A stretch of 64,000 nt of DNA from positions 1 to 64,000 of IMG/VR virus record IMGVR_UViG_3300037189_018318. One strand, given 5' to 3'. Shown one piece after another: positions 43,683 to 52,551 of the stretch (position 1 is the first letter of the stretch; each line of letters begins with the position of its first letter). The notes beneath the pieces were generated by a model. It was not told the DNA's origin, ran no database searches, and saw only the letters and a list, made by a program, of their open reading frames with translations. Position numbers and translations under genes: made by a program. This DNA comes from a virus.

Positions 43683-44563
43683 TTTATTAAAAAATTTTTT
43701 AATGTTCTAGTTGCTTTCCATCCAAATATACAACACGTTTTTGATATATCTGCACAACTATGCTTTAGCTCTCCGATTTTTCCTTCTGTATATTCAATTT
43801 TATCAGAAATCCAAGAAGCTAATTGATTGATTGATATATCATTACCAGTGCCTACATTATAACAATCTCCATAAGAACTTAATTCTGTAGAAGATGCTTT
43901 TATATTGATGTCCACGACATCATTTACATCAACAAAATCTCGTGTTTGAGTACCATCTCCATAAATCAATAAAGGTTTATCTTGGTTTTTATTATTTAAA
44001 AAATTAACAAGCACTGAAGAGTATGGACTAATAGAATTATTTTTTCCATATACATTAAAATATCTCAGTGAGATTGTTTCTATCCCGTAAAGATTATAAT
44101 AAATCTTGCAAAGATTTTCTCCATATAATTTAGACACAGAATATAAATTTAAAGGATCAACTTCATCAAATTCTCTGTATACATATTTGTTATTTGATTG
44201 TTTATATACTGCTGAAGTAGAAGAAAATATAAATTTTTTTACATCCATTCTTCTACAAGCTTCCAAAACATTTAATGTAATATTTGTATTATTTAAACCA
44301 CTTTCTCTTGGAAATTTATTACAATAATCTATTGATATGTCAGCTGCTAGATGGAAACACCTATCTACTGCATAAAAGCAGCTGAGTATCTCATCGAAAT
44401 TATTTAAATCATAATTATAATATATAGCACCATCTACAATATGATTATTTTTATTATTAGAGCTGTTATTATCGATAACGATTACGGTATCTCCAAGATC
44501 AACTAATCTTTTTACCAAATTACTACCAATAAATCCTTTACCGCCAGTAACTATACTTTTCAT
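43679..44563 (-). CDS. NAD-dependent sugar epimerase/dehydratase
   Basis: This 294-residue short-chain enzyme starts MKSIVTGGKGFIGSNLVKRL, with the NAD-binding TGGKGFIGS loop at residues 6-14. Later it has VDRCFHLAADISIDYC and KKFIFSSTSAVY. The catalytic pair is in LYSVSKLYGENLC (Tyr and Lys), followed by LRYFNVYG. These are hallmarks of UDP-glucose 4-epimerase/dehydratase proteins. The product may supply an activated sugar to the glycosyltransferases of the cassette. Confidence 0.88.
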   Translation of the reverse strand: MKSIVTGGKGFIGSNLVKRLVDLGDTVIVIDNNSSNNKNNHIVDGAIYYNYDLNNFDEILSCFYAVDRCFHLAADISIDYCNKFPRESGLNNTNITLNVLEACRRMDVKKFIFSSTSAVYKQSNNKYVYREFDEVDPLNLYSVSKLYGENLCKIYYNLYGIETISLRYFNVYGKNNSISPYSSVLVNFLNNKNQDKPLLIYGDGTQTRDFVDVNDVVDINIKASSTELSSYGDCYNVGTGNDISINQLASWISDKIEYTEGKIGELKHSCADISKTCCIFGWKATRTLKNFLIK

Positions 44564-45220
44564 TTATTGTTTTAAAAAAACCATATCCCACTCTATAGTT
44601 TTTATGGGTTTATATCCTTTATTACCTAGGAATTTTACTATTTCGTTTGAATTATAATTTTTTTCTATTAAAAAACAATATATATTTGTTTTTTCAAAAT
44701 TTATAGAATTTAAAACTTGAAGTTCTGCACCTTCTACATCAATTGATACTAAATCAATATTTAATAAATTGTATTTTTCTAATAAAGTTTGTAATTTAAA
44801 TGTTTTTATTTTTATTTTTTTGTGTGTAGAATATAAATCGTGTCCTACTGGATAATCTTTATATTGATTTAATTCTCTATTAATTCTTTCTTTATGTTCT
44901 TGTGGATAAAATTCAATTATTCCACTTAATACATTACAAGGACCTCCAATACTTAAAAATTCCACTTCTCTTTCTTCGTTAGAGATAGCACAATTTTCTT
45001 TAAATGATAAAGGACGAGGATGTAGATCCATTTTATTAAATTCAATAGGATTTGGTTCTATTAATAAACCAGACCAATCCCTTTCTTTTTCAAAAAACCA
45101 CGTATTAGATGCTCCAAATCCGTCCAATGCACCTACTTCTACAAAAGTTCCTTTTGTTTTTTTATTAAAAATTTGTTCATCTAAAATTATATCTTGATTT
45201 ATTTGTGATTTACTATTCAT
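44564..45220 (-). CDS. FkbM-family methyltransferase
   Basis: This 218-residue protein has a typical FkbM order: GTFVEVGALDGFGASNTWFF, WSGLLIEPNPIEFNKM, and DLVSIDVEGAELQVLNSI. Between these lies the segment CAISNEEREVEFLSIG. It overlaps no neighbour and follows the epimerase gene by one base. It is the second FkbM protein in this cassette. Confidence 0.86.
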   Translation of the reverse strand: MNSKSQINQDIILDEQIFNKKTKGTFVEVGALDGFGASNTWFFEKERDWSGLLIEPNPIEFNKMDLHPRPLSFKENCAISNEEREVEFLSIGGPCNVLSGIIEFYPQEHKERINRELNQYKDYPVGHDLYSTHKKIKIKTFKLQTLLEKYNLLNIDLVSIDVEGAELQVLNSINFEKTNIYCFLIEKNYNSNEIVKFLGNKGYKPIKTIEWDMVFLKQ

Positions 45221-45232
45221 GTTTATTATTGT

Positions 45233-45913
45233 TTAATAAATGTTTAAAGATTGTATATATTCATCTGCTGGCCCAAAGAATTTATCATTTTCATCTATAG
45301 GTTGACCAACAAACCAAATTTTATCTCTTTCTACATTTCTTGGAGTCGGAAAATCACAATCATGGGTAATATTATCATATTGTGCATATTTTTCGTATAT
45401 ATATTGCAAGAAATATTGATCCATACCATGCATATCACTGTTATGTTGGATATAATGTTTTATATGGTCTTCTATATCCGGAACTATACCACCTTTAGAA
45501 CCAAACATACCACCTAAAATAGGATAATCTGGTGTTCTGTGATATTTTGGATGGTCTTTCATTATATGAAAAGACTTCCCAGATTCTAACCATTGATCCA
45601 CTGCTTCTTTTTCTCTTATGCTTAATCTACAGTCTGTATCTCTAGACATAAAATAACTGATATCCTTTTCTCCAAATGGTAAAAACCTATACATCATAGA
45701 GTAGTGACTACCTTTTCTTTTACATAAAATAACTTCTGTATTGGGAAATTTTTCTAATTCTGGAATTAAATCAAAACATTCTTTAAAAATATAAAATCTG
45801 CATGTCCAATCTGGAAATAATTTTAACGCTAATTCTGCATTTTTTAATGCTCCTATGCTATACATAGGATGTGTTCCATAAACACAAAAGGTTATTATTT
45901 TTTTAGTTTCCAT
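45233..45913 (-). CDS. glycosyltransferase-like protein
   Basis: This 226-residue protein begins IITFCVYGTHPMYSIGALKN, which resembles small GT-A-like proteins found in phages and large viruses. A cluster of aspartates, SYFMSRDTDCRLSIREKEAV, holds a probable metal-binding DxD near residue 91. PILGGMFGSKGG and SDMHGMDQYFLQYIYEKY follow, resembling their acceptor loop. The C-terminus has WFVGQPIDENDKFFGP. I infer sugar transfer from these motifs; the donor is unknown. Confidence 0.65.
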   Translation of the reverse strand: METKKIITFCVYGTHPMYSIGALKNAELALKLFPDWTCRFYIFKECFDLIPELEKFPNTEVILCKRKGSHYSMMYRFLPFGEKDISYFMSRDTDCRLSIREKEAVDQWLESGKSFHIMKDHPKYHRTPDYPILGGMFGSKGGIVPDIEDHIKHYIQHNSDMHGMDQYFLQYIYEKYAQYDNITHDCDFPTPRNVERDKIWFVGQPIDENDKFFGPADEYIQSLNIY

Positions 45914-47217
45914 TTTGCATCAAATTCTGCCCATTCTTCTGGGACACTTTCAAATTTATTATCTTCTAAATTTCCCCATCCAGTTGCTACTTTAACATAA
46001 TTTTCTTTTAAAAATTCATCAAAGTTTTTTTCTTTATTTTGGGTTTCTGTGTTTTCATTTACATAAATGCTAGGTTTTTCATTTTTTTCTACCTCGCATT
46101 GAATTTCTTCTATCATTTTATTATCAATTAAAGGTTTTAATGTTTTGAGAATAGCAAGGTCGTAGCCTTGTGTATCGCTTATATATGTTTTGATATAATT
46201 AATTTTATTTTCTTCTAAGAAATTTTTTAAATTTACTGTCGGAACTTTTATGGTTTGATTACTTTCAATTAAATCATATAAAATAGATTCTTTATTAGCC
46301 TTTAATATAGAACTAGAATCTCCATTATTTTTAGAAATATTAAAATCAATAAAATCATTATGTTTTTCACATATTGCTGCGTTTATTATTGTTACATTTT
46401 TATTATCTTTAAAGCGATTTTTTAAATGTTCACAAAAATTTGGATTCGCCTCAAATGCATATATTTCATCATATGAATTTACATAATTCTGTAAACTATT
46501 TCCAACATGAGCTCCTACATAAATTAAAACGTTTTTTCTAGAAATAATTTCAGGAAATTCTAATTCTTTTCTTTTTGTATAAGTCTGTTGATCTATCCCA
46601 AAATAAGATTCATTGCGAATATATAACTCATCAAAATTTGCTTTTTGCCAAGCTGGATGTTGGTGTTCAATTATTATTTTATTTGATCTATATACTTTAT
46701 TGAGTTTTAATGAAACATCTGTAAATTCATTATCACACCAAAGACTAATATAATCTGGGTGATATATATAATTAAATCTATCATAATATTTTTTCCCTAA
46801 AATAGAAAGAGTGTTAATGTTGTTTTGCCCTCCATCATTATACCAAAGAACACCATCACTATCTTTAAAATGATCATTCATATCCTTTCTGATGATTTCA
46901 TCATATCCCTGTTCGATAGGAATCATATCATCTGATGCTAACATAATAATATCCCAACCACTAATCTTATCTATGTCAGCATTACAAGCTTGAATCTTTG
47001 TTTTGCTGTTTCCATAAAAATAGGCAATTTTTATATATTTTTTATAATCTTCAAATTTTTGCCTTACTATATTATTATTCATTTCAATATCATCAAGATC
47101 CATTGAAATTAAAAATGCTAGTCGAGATAAATCTGATGCTTTGGAAATATATTGATCTAAAACATTAAAAAATTTAATTGATCTTCCTCTGGTGGGAAAT
47201 TTTATTAGTATTTTCAT
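45895..47217 (-). CDS. fused glycosyltransferase and FkbM methyltransferase
   Basis: This 440-residue protein looks like two fused domains. Residues 1-205 have KFPTRGRSIKFFNVLDQYIS and IIMLASDDMIPIEQGYDEII, the DD motif of a GT-A-like sugar transferase. Residues about 215-400 match FkbM: VLIYVGAHVGNSLQNYV, IYAFEANPNFCEHLKNRF and KTYISDTQGYDLAILKTL. A charged C-terminal tail follows. A fused pair would add and methylate a sugar in turn. It overlaps its downstream neighbour by 19 bases. Confidence 0.75.
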   Translation of the reverse strand: MKILIKFPTRGRSIKFFNVLDQYISKASDLSRLAFLISMDLDDIEMNNNIVRQKFEDYKKYIKIAYFYGNSKTKIQACNADIDKISGWDIIMLASDDMIPIEQGYDEIIRKDMNDHFKDSDGVLWYNDGGQNNINTLSILGKKYYDRFNYIYHPDYISLWCDNEFTDVSLKLNKVYRSNKIIIEHQHPAWQKANFDELYIRNESYFGIDQQTYTKRKELEFPEIISRKNVLIYVGAHVGNSLQNYVNSYDEIYAFEANPNFCEHLKNRFKDNKNVTIINAAICEKHNDFIDFNISKNNGDSSSILKANKESILYDLIESNQTIKVPTVNLKNFLEENKINYIKTYISDTQGYDLAILKTLKPLIDNKMIEEIQCEVEKNEKPSIYVNENTETQNKEKNFDEFLKENYVKVATGWGNLEDNKFESVPEEWAEFDAKWKLKK

Positions 47218-47235
47218 ATTATAAAAATAATTTTA

Positions 47236-47778
47236 TTAATTTGTTGACGGATAATAATAATATATCGGACCTTTTATAAAAACTTCTGTTTTAAGTTTGC
47301 CTTTTAATCTTTGAGAAAAATCTTTATCTTCTTGCCAATATTTGTCTGGAAACTTTGCATCTAAAGCTATCTCTCTTTTAATAGGATTTAAATGATTAGG
47401 ACATCTATAATAAATTTCATTTTCTTCATACCAATCTGTATACTGCAAAGAGTGAATAAATTTCTTTGGTCCTATATCTTTTAAAGTTATTATGCCTTCT
47501 ATTCCTACACAATCCGGACTTTGTTGAATAGCATTCAGTATCCCAAAAACATAAAAAGGGGAAATCATATCATCATCATCAATAAAGACTACATAATCAC
47601 CCTTTGCTGCTTCTAAAAGTTCATTTCTTTTAGCTCCTACACTCTTTTCACCGTTATCACAATTAGCTAACATTTCTATGTGTGAATTGGATTGAGCTTT
47701 TAAGACTCTTGCTAGATTCTCAAATACAGGTTTTCTTGATTCTAATGTTGCAGTTAATATAGAAAGTTTTTTACTCAT
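47236..47778 (-). CDS. GT2-family glycosyltransferase, short
   Basis: This 180-residue protein has the GT2 start KKLSILTATLESRKPVFENL, and VGAKRNELLEAAKGDYVVF followed by IDDDDMISPFYVFGILNA, where IDDDD binds the metal. The end, YWQEDKDFSQRLKGKLKT, resembles the acidic general-base region (ED) of GT2. It is short, about half of a full GT2 domain, but ends at its own stop one base before the next gene. Confidence 0.75.
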   Translation of the reverse strand: MSKKLSILTATLESRKPVFENLARVLKAQSNSHIEMLANCDNGEKSVGAKRNELLEAAKGDYVVFIDDDDMISPFYVFGILNAIQQSPDCVGIEGIITLKDIGPKKFIHSLQYTDWYEENEIYYRCPNHLNPIKREIALDAKFPDKYWQEDKDFSQRLKGKLKTEVFIKGPIYYYYPSTN

Positions 47779-47779
47779 T

Positions 47780-49255
47780 TTAATTTACAATGTAATGACT
47801 TATATTATTATTACTATTTTTCAATGTTATATTGTTTATTTTTTCAAGACAATTAGAAACACCATCTTTTTTATGGTAATTTTCTCCTAATTTACCTGAT
47901 TCATAATTTCTAAATCTTTCACCGTTTTTTAAATGAAGTTCATTTTCTATAGGATTATTTAAACGGTGCTCGTGTGGAATACTATAATATTTTCCATAAG
48001 GATGTTTGTAAGGTGTTAATTTTTCTTTGATACATCTTTCATAAAGATCATCATCTTCTTTACCCCATCCCACAAATTCATTACTATAACCATTTACTTG
48101 TCCATAATGTTCTTTAGAGAAAGTTATAACTCCACCCATGATTTTATCTGGAATATTAATATAATTGAATTGACTACAATGACTGCTAAGATGAGCCGGC
48201 TTTTCTGGATAACTATAATCTGAAATTTCCGGTATTAAATCTACATCATGAAAACAAATATAATCACCAGTAGCTTTAGTAAAACCTATATTATTTAATA
48301 ATCCTTTATTAAAGGCTTTTTTATCACCTTGTTCCACTATTATTATTTCAAAGTCTTCTACTTGTTTAGAAAGATACTTTTGCAATAAAGGAACCATGTT
48401 TTCAAGTGCTAATTCTCTATCTCTATAAGGAATTATAACTGATAATTTTTTGCCTTTATTAACTATTTTTTTTCTACTATAGTGAGTTTGTAATTCTATT
48501 AAACTTACTAAGACTTCTTTAAGGCTTGGTTCTTGTATACTGCTCGTAAAATGTCCCCATTTTTTAACAAAGTAAATGGCTGATTTTTCTAAATTTTCAT
48601 TATATCCAGGTTTATTAGTAATAGAAGAATTTTCATTACTACCTTCTATATCCGTAAGATATTCTTCACTATTTAATAAATCCGGAAAATACCAAAAAGG
48701 CGGAGCTACATTTTTCTTTATTAAGTTATAAGCAAAGTCTATATGCTCGAAAGCATTAGTATATCCTTCATCAAAATAACCTAATTTAGTTATAAGATTA
48801 GCATGAACATACATAAATGCACCTTGAGGATTTTTATAAAATCCGATTTTTACACCATCTGGTTGCTCTAGAGTATATTTTAAAGTATCACCATTATTGT
48901 TTATTTTTTCAAAACATAGATGATGTATGCCAGTAGAATTTGCAGCTTTAATATAATGCTGAAATACTTTAGGATCTTTAATTAAGATATCATCTTCTAT
49001 AAGAAAAAGATGCTTATATCCCTTTTCTATTAAAATTTTAAGAGCTTTGTTTTTAGTTTTGGCAATACCAAGTTGCTCATTATTTAATATAACCTCATCT
49101 GCATCTCCTTTTTGAACATAAGGATTAGTTCCATCATTTACTACAACTAAACAGCCAATTTCATTCCTAGGAATGGTTTTTAATACCTGGGAATAGTAGT
49201 CTGGTCTGTTATAGGTGAGTATTGCTACTCCTATTTCTGATGGTATTGTTTCCAT
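47780..49255 (-). CDS. two-domain glycosyltransferase (GT2-like and GT7/GT27-like)
   Basis: This 491-residue protein has two GT-A domains. The first (about 1-235) begins SEIGVAILTYNRPDYYSQVL with IFLIEDD-type motif (LFLIEDDILIKDPKVFQHY). The second (about 260-430) begins KLSVIIPYRDRELALENMV, has CFHDVDLIPE and GWGKEDDDLYERC, motifs of galactosyl- or GalNAc-transferases. The first half is a relative of the two following proteins, so it seems to have arisen by fusion. It overlaps the next gene by 25 bases. Confidence 0.82.
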   Translation of the reverse strand: METIPSEIGVAILTYNRPDYYSQVLKTIPRNEIGCLVVVNDGTNPYVQKGDADEVILNNEQLGIAKTKNKALKILIEKGYKHLFLIEDDILIKDPKVFQHYIKAANSTGIHHLCFEKINNNGDTLKYTLEQPDGVKIGFYKNPQGAFMYVHANLITKLGYFDEGYTNAFEHIDFAYNLIKKNVAPPFWYFPDLLNSEEYLTDIEGSNENSSITNKPGYNENLEKSAIYFVKKWGHFTSSIQEPSLKEVLVSLIELQTHYSRKKIVNKGKKLSVIIPYRDRELALENMVPLLQKYLSKQVEDFEIIIVEQGDKKAFNKGLLNNIGFTKATGDYICFHDVDLIPEISDYSYPEKPAHLSSHCSQFNYINIPDKIMGGVITFSKEHYGQVNGYSNEFVGWGKEDDDLYERCIKEKLTPYKHPYGKYYSIPHEHRLNNPIENELHLKNGERFRNYESGKLGENYHKKDGVSNCLEKINNITLKNSNNNISHYIVN

Positions 49256-50061
49256 ATTTCTTTTAAATTATCCAATACTTCTGATTCTGTAGCTATTTTT
49301 TCAGCTGGTCCATAGCCTTGTGATACTGAAAAATTATTTTTTTCTATAAAATAATCAAGAGCTATCTTAAAAGTCTTCATAAAATCCTCTTGTGACCTTA
49401 TTTTGCTATCTTGGTGATTAGCTTTAATATCTGAAATACAATCTGAGGAACCATTTATATCCGCAAACCATCTAAAAGGAGGGTGATAACCTGCTTTGAT
49501 AATTTGATAAGTATGATCAACATGCTCTAAAGCATTGTAATACTTTTCATCCATATAACCACAATCGGTAATTGTGTCTTTGTGGTAGTAACTAAGGGCT
49601 CCTAATACATTTTCATAGAGGTCAATTTTTAAATCTGATGGGTAATTTATAGTCTTTTTAATATTAGGAAGTCCGTATCCGTTTAGATTATGGTGTCCGT
49701 GTAATGCAAAATTAAAATGTTTAATACCAGTAGCTTCAGATGCTTCTATGTATTTCTGAAATATTTTACCATTGGTTATGGTAATATCGTCTTCCATTAA
49801 AAAGATATGCTTACAATTATTTTCTAATAGGTATTTTAAAGCTGCATTTTTGGCTTTACCAACACCTTGATAACCTATTGTGTCTATAATCTTTAATGAA
49901 TCATCTTTTATTTTTATAGATCCGTCATTAATAATGATTATTTCATAGTCAGGATAATCCTTTAAAGCTTTAACCAAACTATCTTTGGCTTGATTAAAGA
50001 ACTCTATTCTATCACAGGTTATAAGACCTACACCAATTTTAGACGATGTTTTTTTTGGCAT
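49231..50061 (-). CDS. GT2-like glycosyltransferase, paralogue of the preceding gene
   Basis: This 276-residue protein begins KIGVGLITCDRIEFFNQAKD and contains LFLMEDD-type motif (CKHIFLMEDDITITNGKIF). It closely parallels the first half of the 491-residue protein: the same strand order, then ALEHVDHTYQIIKAGYHPPF, which corresponds to AFEHIDFAYNLIKKNVAPPF there. They are clearly paralogues. The C-terminus is a helical tail. It overlaps both neighbours. Confidence 0.8.
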   Translation of the reverse strand: MPKKTSSKIGVGLITCDRIEFFNQAKDSLVKALKDYPDYEIIIINDGSIKIKDDSLKIIDTIGYQGVGKAKNAALKYLLENNCKHIFLMEDDITITNGKIFQKYIEASEATGIKHFNFALHGHHNLNGYGLPNIKKTINYPSDLKIDLYENVLGALSYYHKDTITDCGYMDEKYYNALEHVDHTYQIIKAGYHPPFRWFADINGSSDCISDIKANHQDSKIRSQEDFMKTFKIALDYFIEKNNFSVSQGYGPAEKIATESEVLDNLKEIWKQYHQK

Positions 50062-50806
50062 AATTCTTTTGAATGTCTTCCATATGTTTTAACAATTCTT
50101 CTTGTGTAACACCTGCTGGGTCATTCTGACCTGGAATATATTGATGGTTATGCATAAAAAATGCATAAGAAATTTGTACACTTTTATCTAAATCGGGGAT
50201 ATCTTTAAACCCTATTTTTTGAATAGGAGTATTTGATTTTTGTAAACCCTTTTCTATAGATGGGTGATAATGATTAGGAGGATATATACCCTTCTTTCTC
50301 ATTTTTAATATATAATCTAAAGTATCTAAATTTTTTGAATTACAATATCTTTCATCAAAATAACCATTATTTTTGATAACTCCGGTATATAAGAATATAA
50401 ATTCATCATTTAATTCCGGAGTAAGATATAAAGTAACACCAGCTTCGTCGTCTTCTACTGGCAAAGATTTAGTTCCTGGTCCCAACATAAACCAAGTGCC
50501 AAAGGTTTCTGCTGTTTTAATAGTATTAGTAAATAGTTCAGGATCTGTTACTACTTGATTAGAATGAATAAGAAACAAAAATTTATAATCTTTGATTCTT
50601 AATTGAGATATTAACCAATTTTTAAGTGTAGCAAAAGAAACATCCTTATCATAATTTCTACTGTTTTCATTTTTCAAAAATTTATTTTTAGTATTTGATA
50701 CTACAAAAACATTATTTTGCAAATCTTTGGGTATAGAAGAGTAGCAATTTTGCAGATCTTCCGGTGAATATATATCTAGAATACCTATGCCTATTTTATC
50801 ATTCAT
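50039..50806 (-). CDS. degenerate GT2-like paralogue
   Basis: This 255-residue protein is the third paralogue of the set: DKIGIGILDIYSPEDLQNCY, YKFLFLIHSNQVVTDPELF and ILKMRKKGIYPPNHYHPSIE line up with the two preceding proteins. The metal-binding acidic motif (EDD) is replaced by HSN, so it is unlikely to be an active GT2 enzyme and may be a binding or regulatory partner. It overlaps gp47 as ATGA and the next gene by 23 bases. Confidence 0.75.
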   Translation of the reverse strand: MNDKIGIGILDIYSPEDLQNCYSSIPKDLQNNVFVVSNTKNKFLKNENSRNYDKDVSFATLKNWLISQLRIKDYKFLFLIHSNQVVTDPELFTNTIKTAETFGTWFMLGPGTKSLPVEDDEAGVTLYLTPELNDEFIFLYTGVIKNNGYFDERYCNSKNLDTLDYILKMRKKGIYPPNHYHPSIEKGLQKSNTPIQKIGFKDIPDLDKSVQISYAFFMHNHQYIPGQNDPAGVTQEELLKHMEDIQKNYAKKNIV

Positions 50807-51855
50807 GTTAATTTATTATAAATTTCGTTAAGATAATTTATTATCTCTGGTTTATGTTGCACTTCAAGAGAAGATACAAAATCTTCTATACTTTGCAAAA
50901 TATCTATAGCAGTATATTCTTTAGAGGATTGTGATAAATTATCTAAATCATCTTTAATTTTGTAATCTATACGAAAAAATTTAGGATTTAAATTTTGTAT
51001 TTTGCTGGATAATAAAGGCACTTTATCTGAAGATATATTTTCATCTATAATAAAGCTTACCATATTATTAGGAACATTATTTTTTAAATAATAAGCATCT
51101 TGAGTACCATTCTGTAATTGACTTAAATTAATTTTAATATGTTTGGGTGATATATTATTTTCAAAAAAATTGATTTCTTCGGTTTCTAAATTAAGAATAT
51201 ACACACCTCTCTCATCACCTACATCACCAAAATTTTGCTGATAGGGGCTACCTACGTAATAAATTTTACCTTTATCATATTTTCTTAATTCTCTTTTATG
51301 AAAATGACCTGATAAAACAAATGGTGCTTTGTCTAATAAAGAACATGATTCAACGCCATGATCACAAACCTTAAAAGAATTCATATAAAATGAATTAATT
51401 TCAAAATGACCAAAACAGATATCACTAACAGGAATATCTGTTATATCTGTTCCCCATGGAATTAAAGAAATAGTCTTGTTACAGCCTTTAATTAATAAAG
51501 GTTCTTTGTCAACAATGATTATGTTATTCCAACCACTAAGCATGTTAATAGAATTAACATCTGAGCGATCTTTATAATAACAATCATGGTTACCTGTAGA
51601 AATAAAAATACGAAAATCTTTTAAAATAGTAAAGAATTCTTTAGCAATGGTTAAGGTATTGACTGATATTTCATTGCGATTATGAAATATATCACCAGGT
51701 ATGATAATATCATTAATGCCTTTAGAAATATAAAGGTCTCTTACCCAGGTAGCAAATTCCAAAACACACTTATGCCAAATAGAACTATCTTGACCTAAGC
51801 CAATATGAACATCAGAAAATATTCCTATTTCCTTACTCTTTATATTATACTTCAT
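50803..51855 (-). CDS. recombination nuclease subunit gp47 (Mre11-like)
   Basis: This 350-residue nuclease partners gp46. The metallophosphoesterase motifs are in order: SDVHIG (residues 14-19), IIIPGDIFHNRNE, FISTGNHDCYYKD, a HFE element and VLSGHFHKRELR with the last metal-binding histidines. The length is close to T4 gp47 (339 aa). It starts directly against the gp55-like gene and overlaps the degenerate paralogue at its other end. In T4 gp46 and gp47 are near neighbours; here a glycan cassette separates them. Confidence 0.93.
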   Translation of the reverse strand: MKYNIKSKEIGIFSDVHIGLGQDSSIWHKCVLEFATWVRDLYISKGINDIIIPGDIFHNRNEISVNTLTIAKEFFTILKDFRIFISTGNHDCYYKDRSDVNSINMLSGWNNIIIVDKEPLLIKGCNKTISLIPWGTDITDIPVSDICFGHFEINSFYMNSFKVCDHGVESCSLLDKAPFVLSGHFHKRELRKYDKGKIYYVGSPYQQNFGDVGDERGVYILNLETEEINFFENNISPKHIKINLSQLQNGTQDAYYLKNNVPNNMVSFIIDENISSDKVPLLSSKIQNLNPKFFRIDYKIKDDLDNLSQSSKEYTAIDILQSIEDFVSSLEVQHKPEIINYLNEIYNKLT

Positions 51856-52551
51856 TTACTCCCTATTTTTTTCTTTCATTATTTTGATCTGATTGTTTTT
51901 CATTAAATTGTTATAATTTTCAGACATCATCATAACTTCTGCTTGATACTTTTCATGAGTATCTCTCATATGTTTTTCTTTTTTAATACGGTTTCTAAAA
52001 GCATTAAAAGCTATACGAGTAAAATAAGAAAATGGATTTGTTCCCTTGTCTCTATCATATTTTTTTGACATTAAAGCTTTAAACATTCTTATAATACCAT
52101 CTCCCACCATCTCTTCTCTGTAGGTGTAATTAATAAAATTAGGTGCATAACTAAGTTTATGAGAAATTTTACTGACCATTTCCGCTAAATCATTAGACAT
52201 AATTCCGGAGTCATAATATCTAACAATTTCATCATCAAAATGCTTAGGATCTACATAGAATTTTTCTTTGTCTGCAGGTTTCTTCCCTCTTTTCTTTTTA
52301 ACAGGTTCTTCTGGAACCACAATAGCTTTGATAATTTCTTCTGCTGGAATTTCATCTATGTTTTCCAGCTCTTCAATTTCCTCTTCGTCTATATCCGTGT
52401 CATCTTCTAAATATCCTATATTTTCACCATCTTCATCGATAATATCATCTTCCATAGATAAACCGAGATGCTCGGCTTCTTCTTCTGAATAATTGATATT
52501 GTCATCATTGTCTAATAATTTTTTACGATAATTCTTTTTCCGTGTATTCAT
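51856..52551 (-). CDS. late-transcription sigma-like factor (gp55-like)
   Basis: This 231-residue protein has an acidic N-terminal region (residues 15-95) followed by a sigma region 2-like part: ISHKLSYAPNFINYTYREEM, then VGDGIIRMFKALMSKKYDRD, and NPFSYFTRIAFNAFRNRIKKEK. T4 gp55 recognises TATAAATA late promoters with the sliding clamp and gp33. The N-terminal acidic extension makes it longer than T4's 185 residues. Its C-terminus ends in basic residues and shows no clear clamp-binding motif, unlike T4 gp55. It overlaps UvsW. Confidence 0.88.
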   Translation of the reverse strand: MNTRKKNYRKKLLDNDDNINYSEEEAEHLGLSMEDDIIDEDGENIGYLEDDTDIDEEEIEELENIDEIPAEEIIKAIVVPEEPVKKKRGKKPADKEKFYVDPKHFDDEIVRYYDSGIMSNDLAEMVSKISHKLSYAPNFINYTYREEMVGDGIIRMFKALMSKKYDRDKGTNPFSYFTRIAFNAFRNRIKKEKHMRDTHEKYQAEVMMMSENYNNLMKNNQIKIMKEKNRE

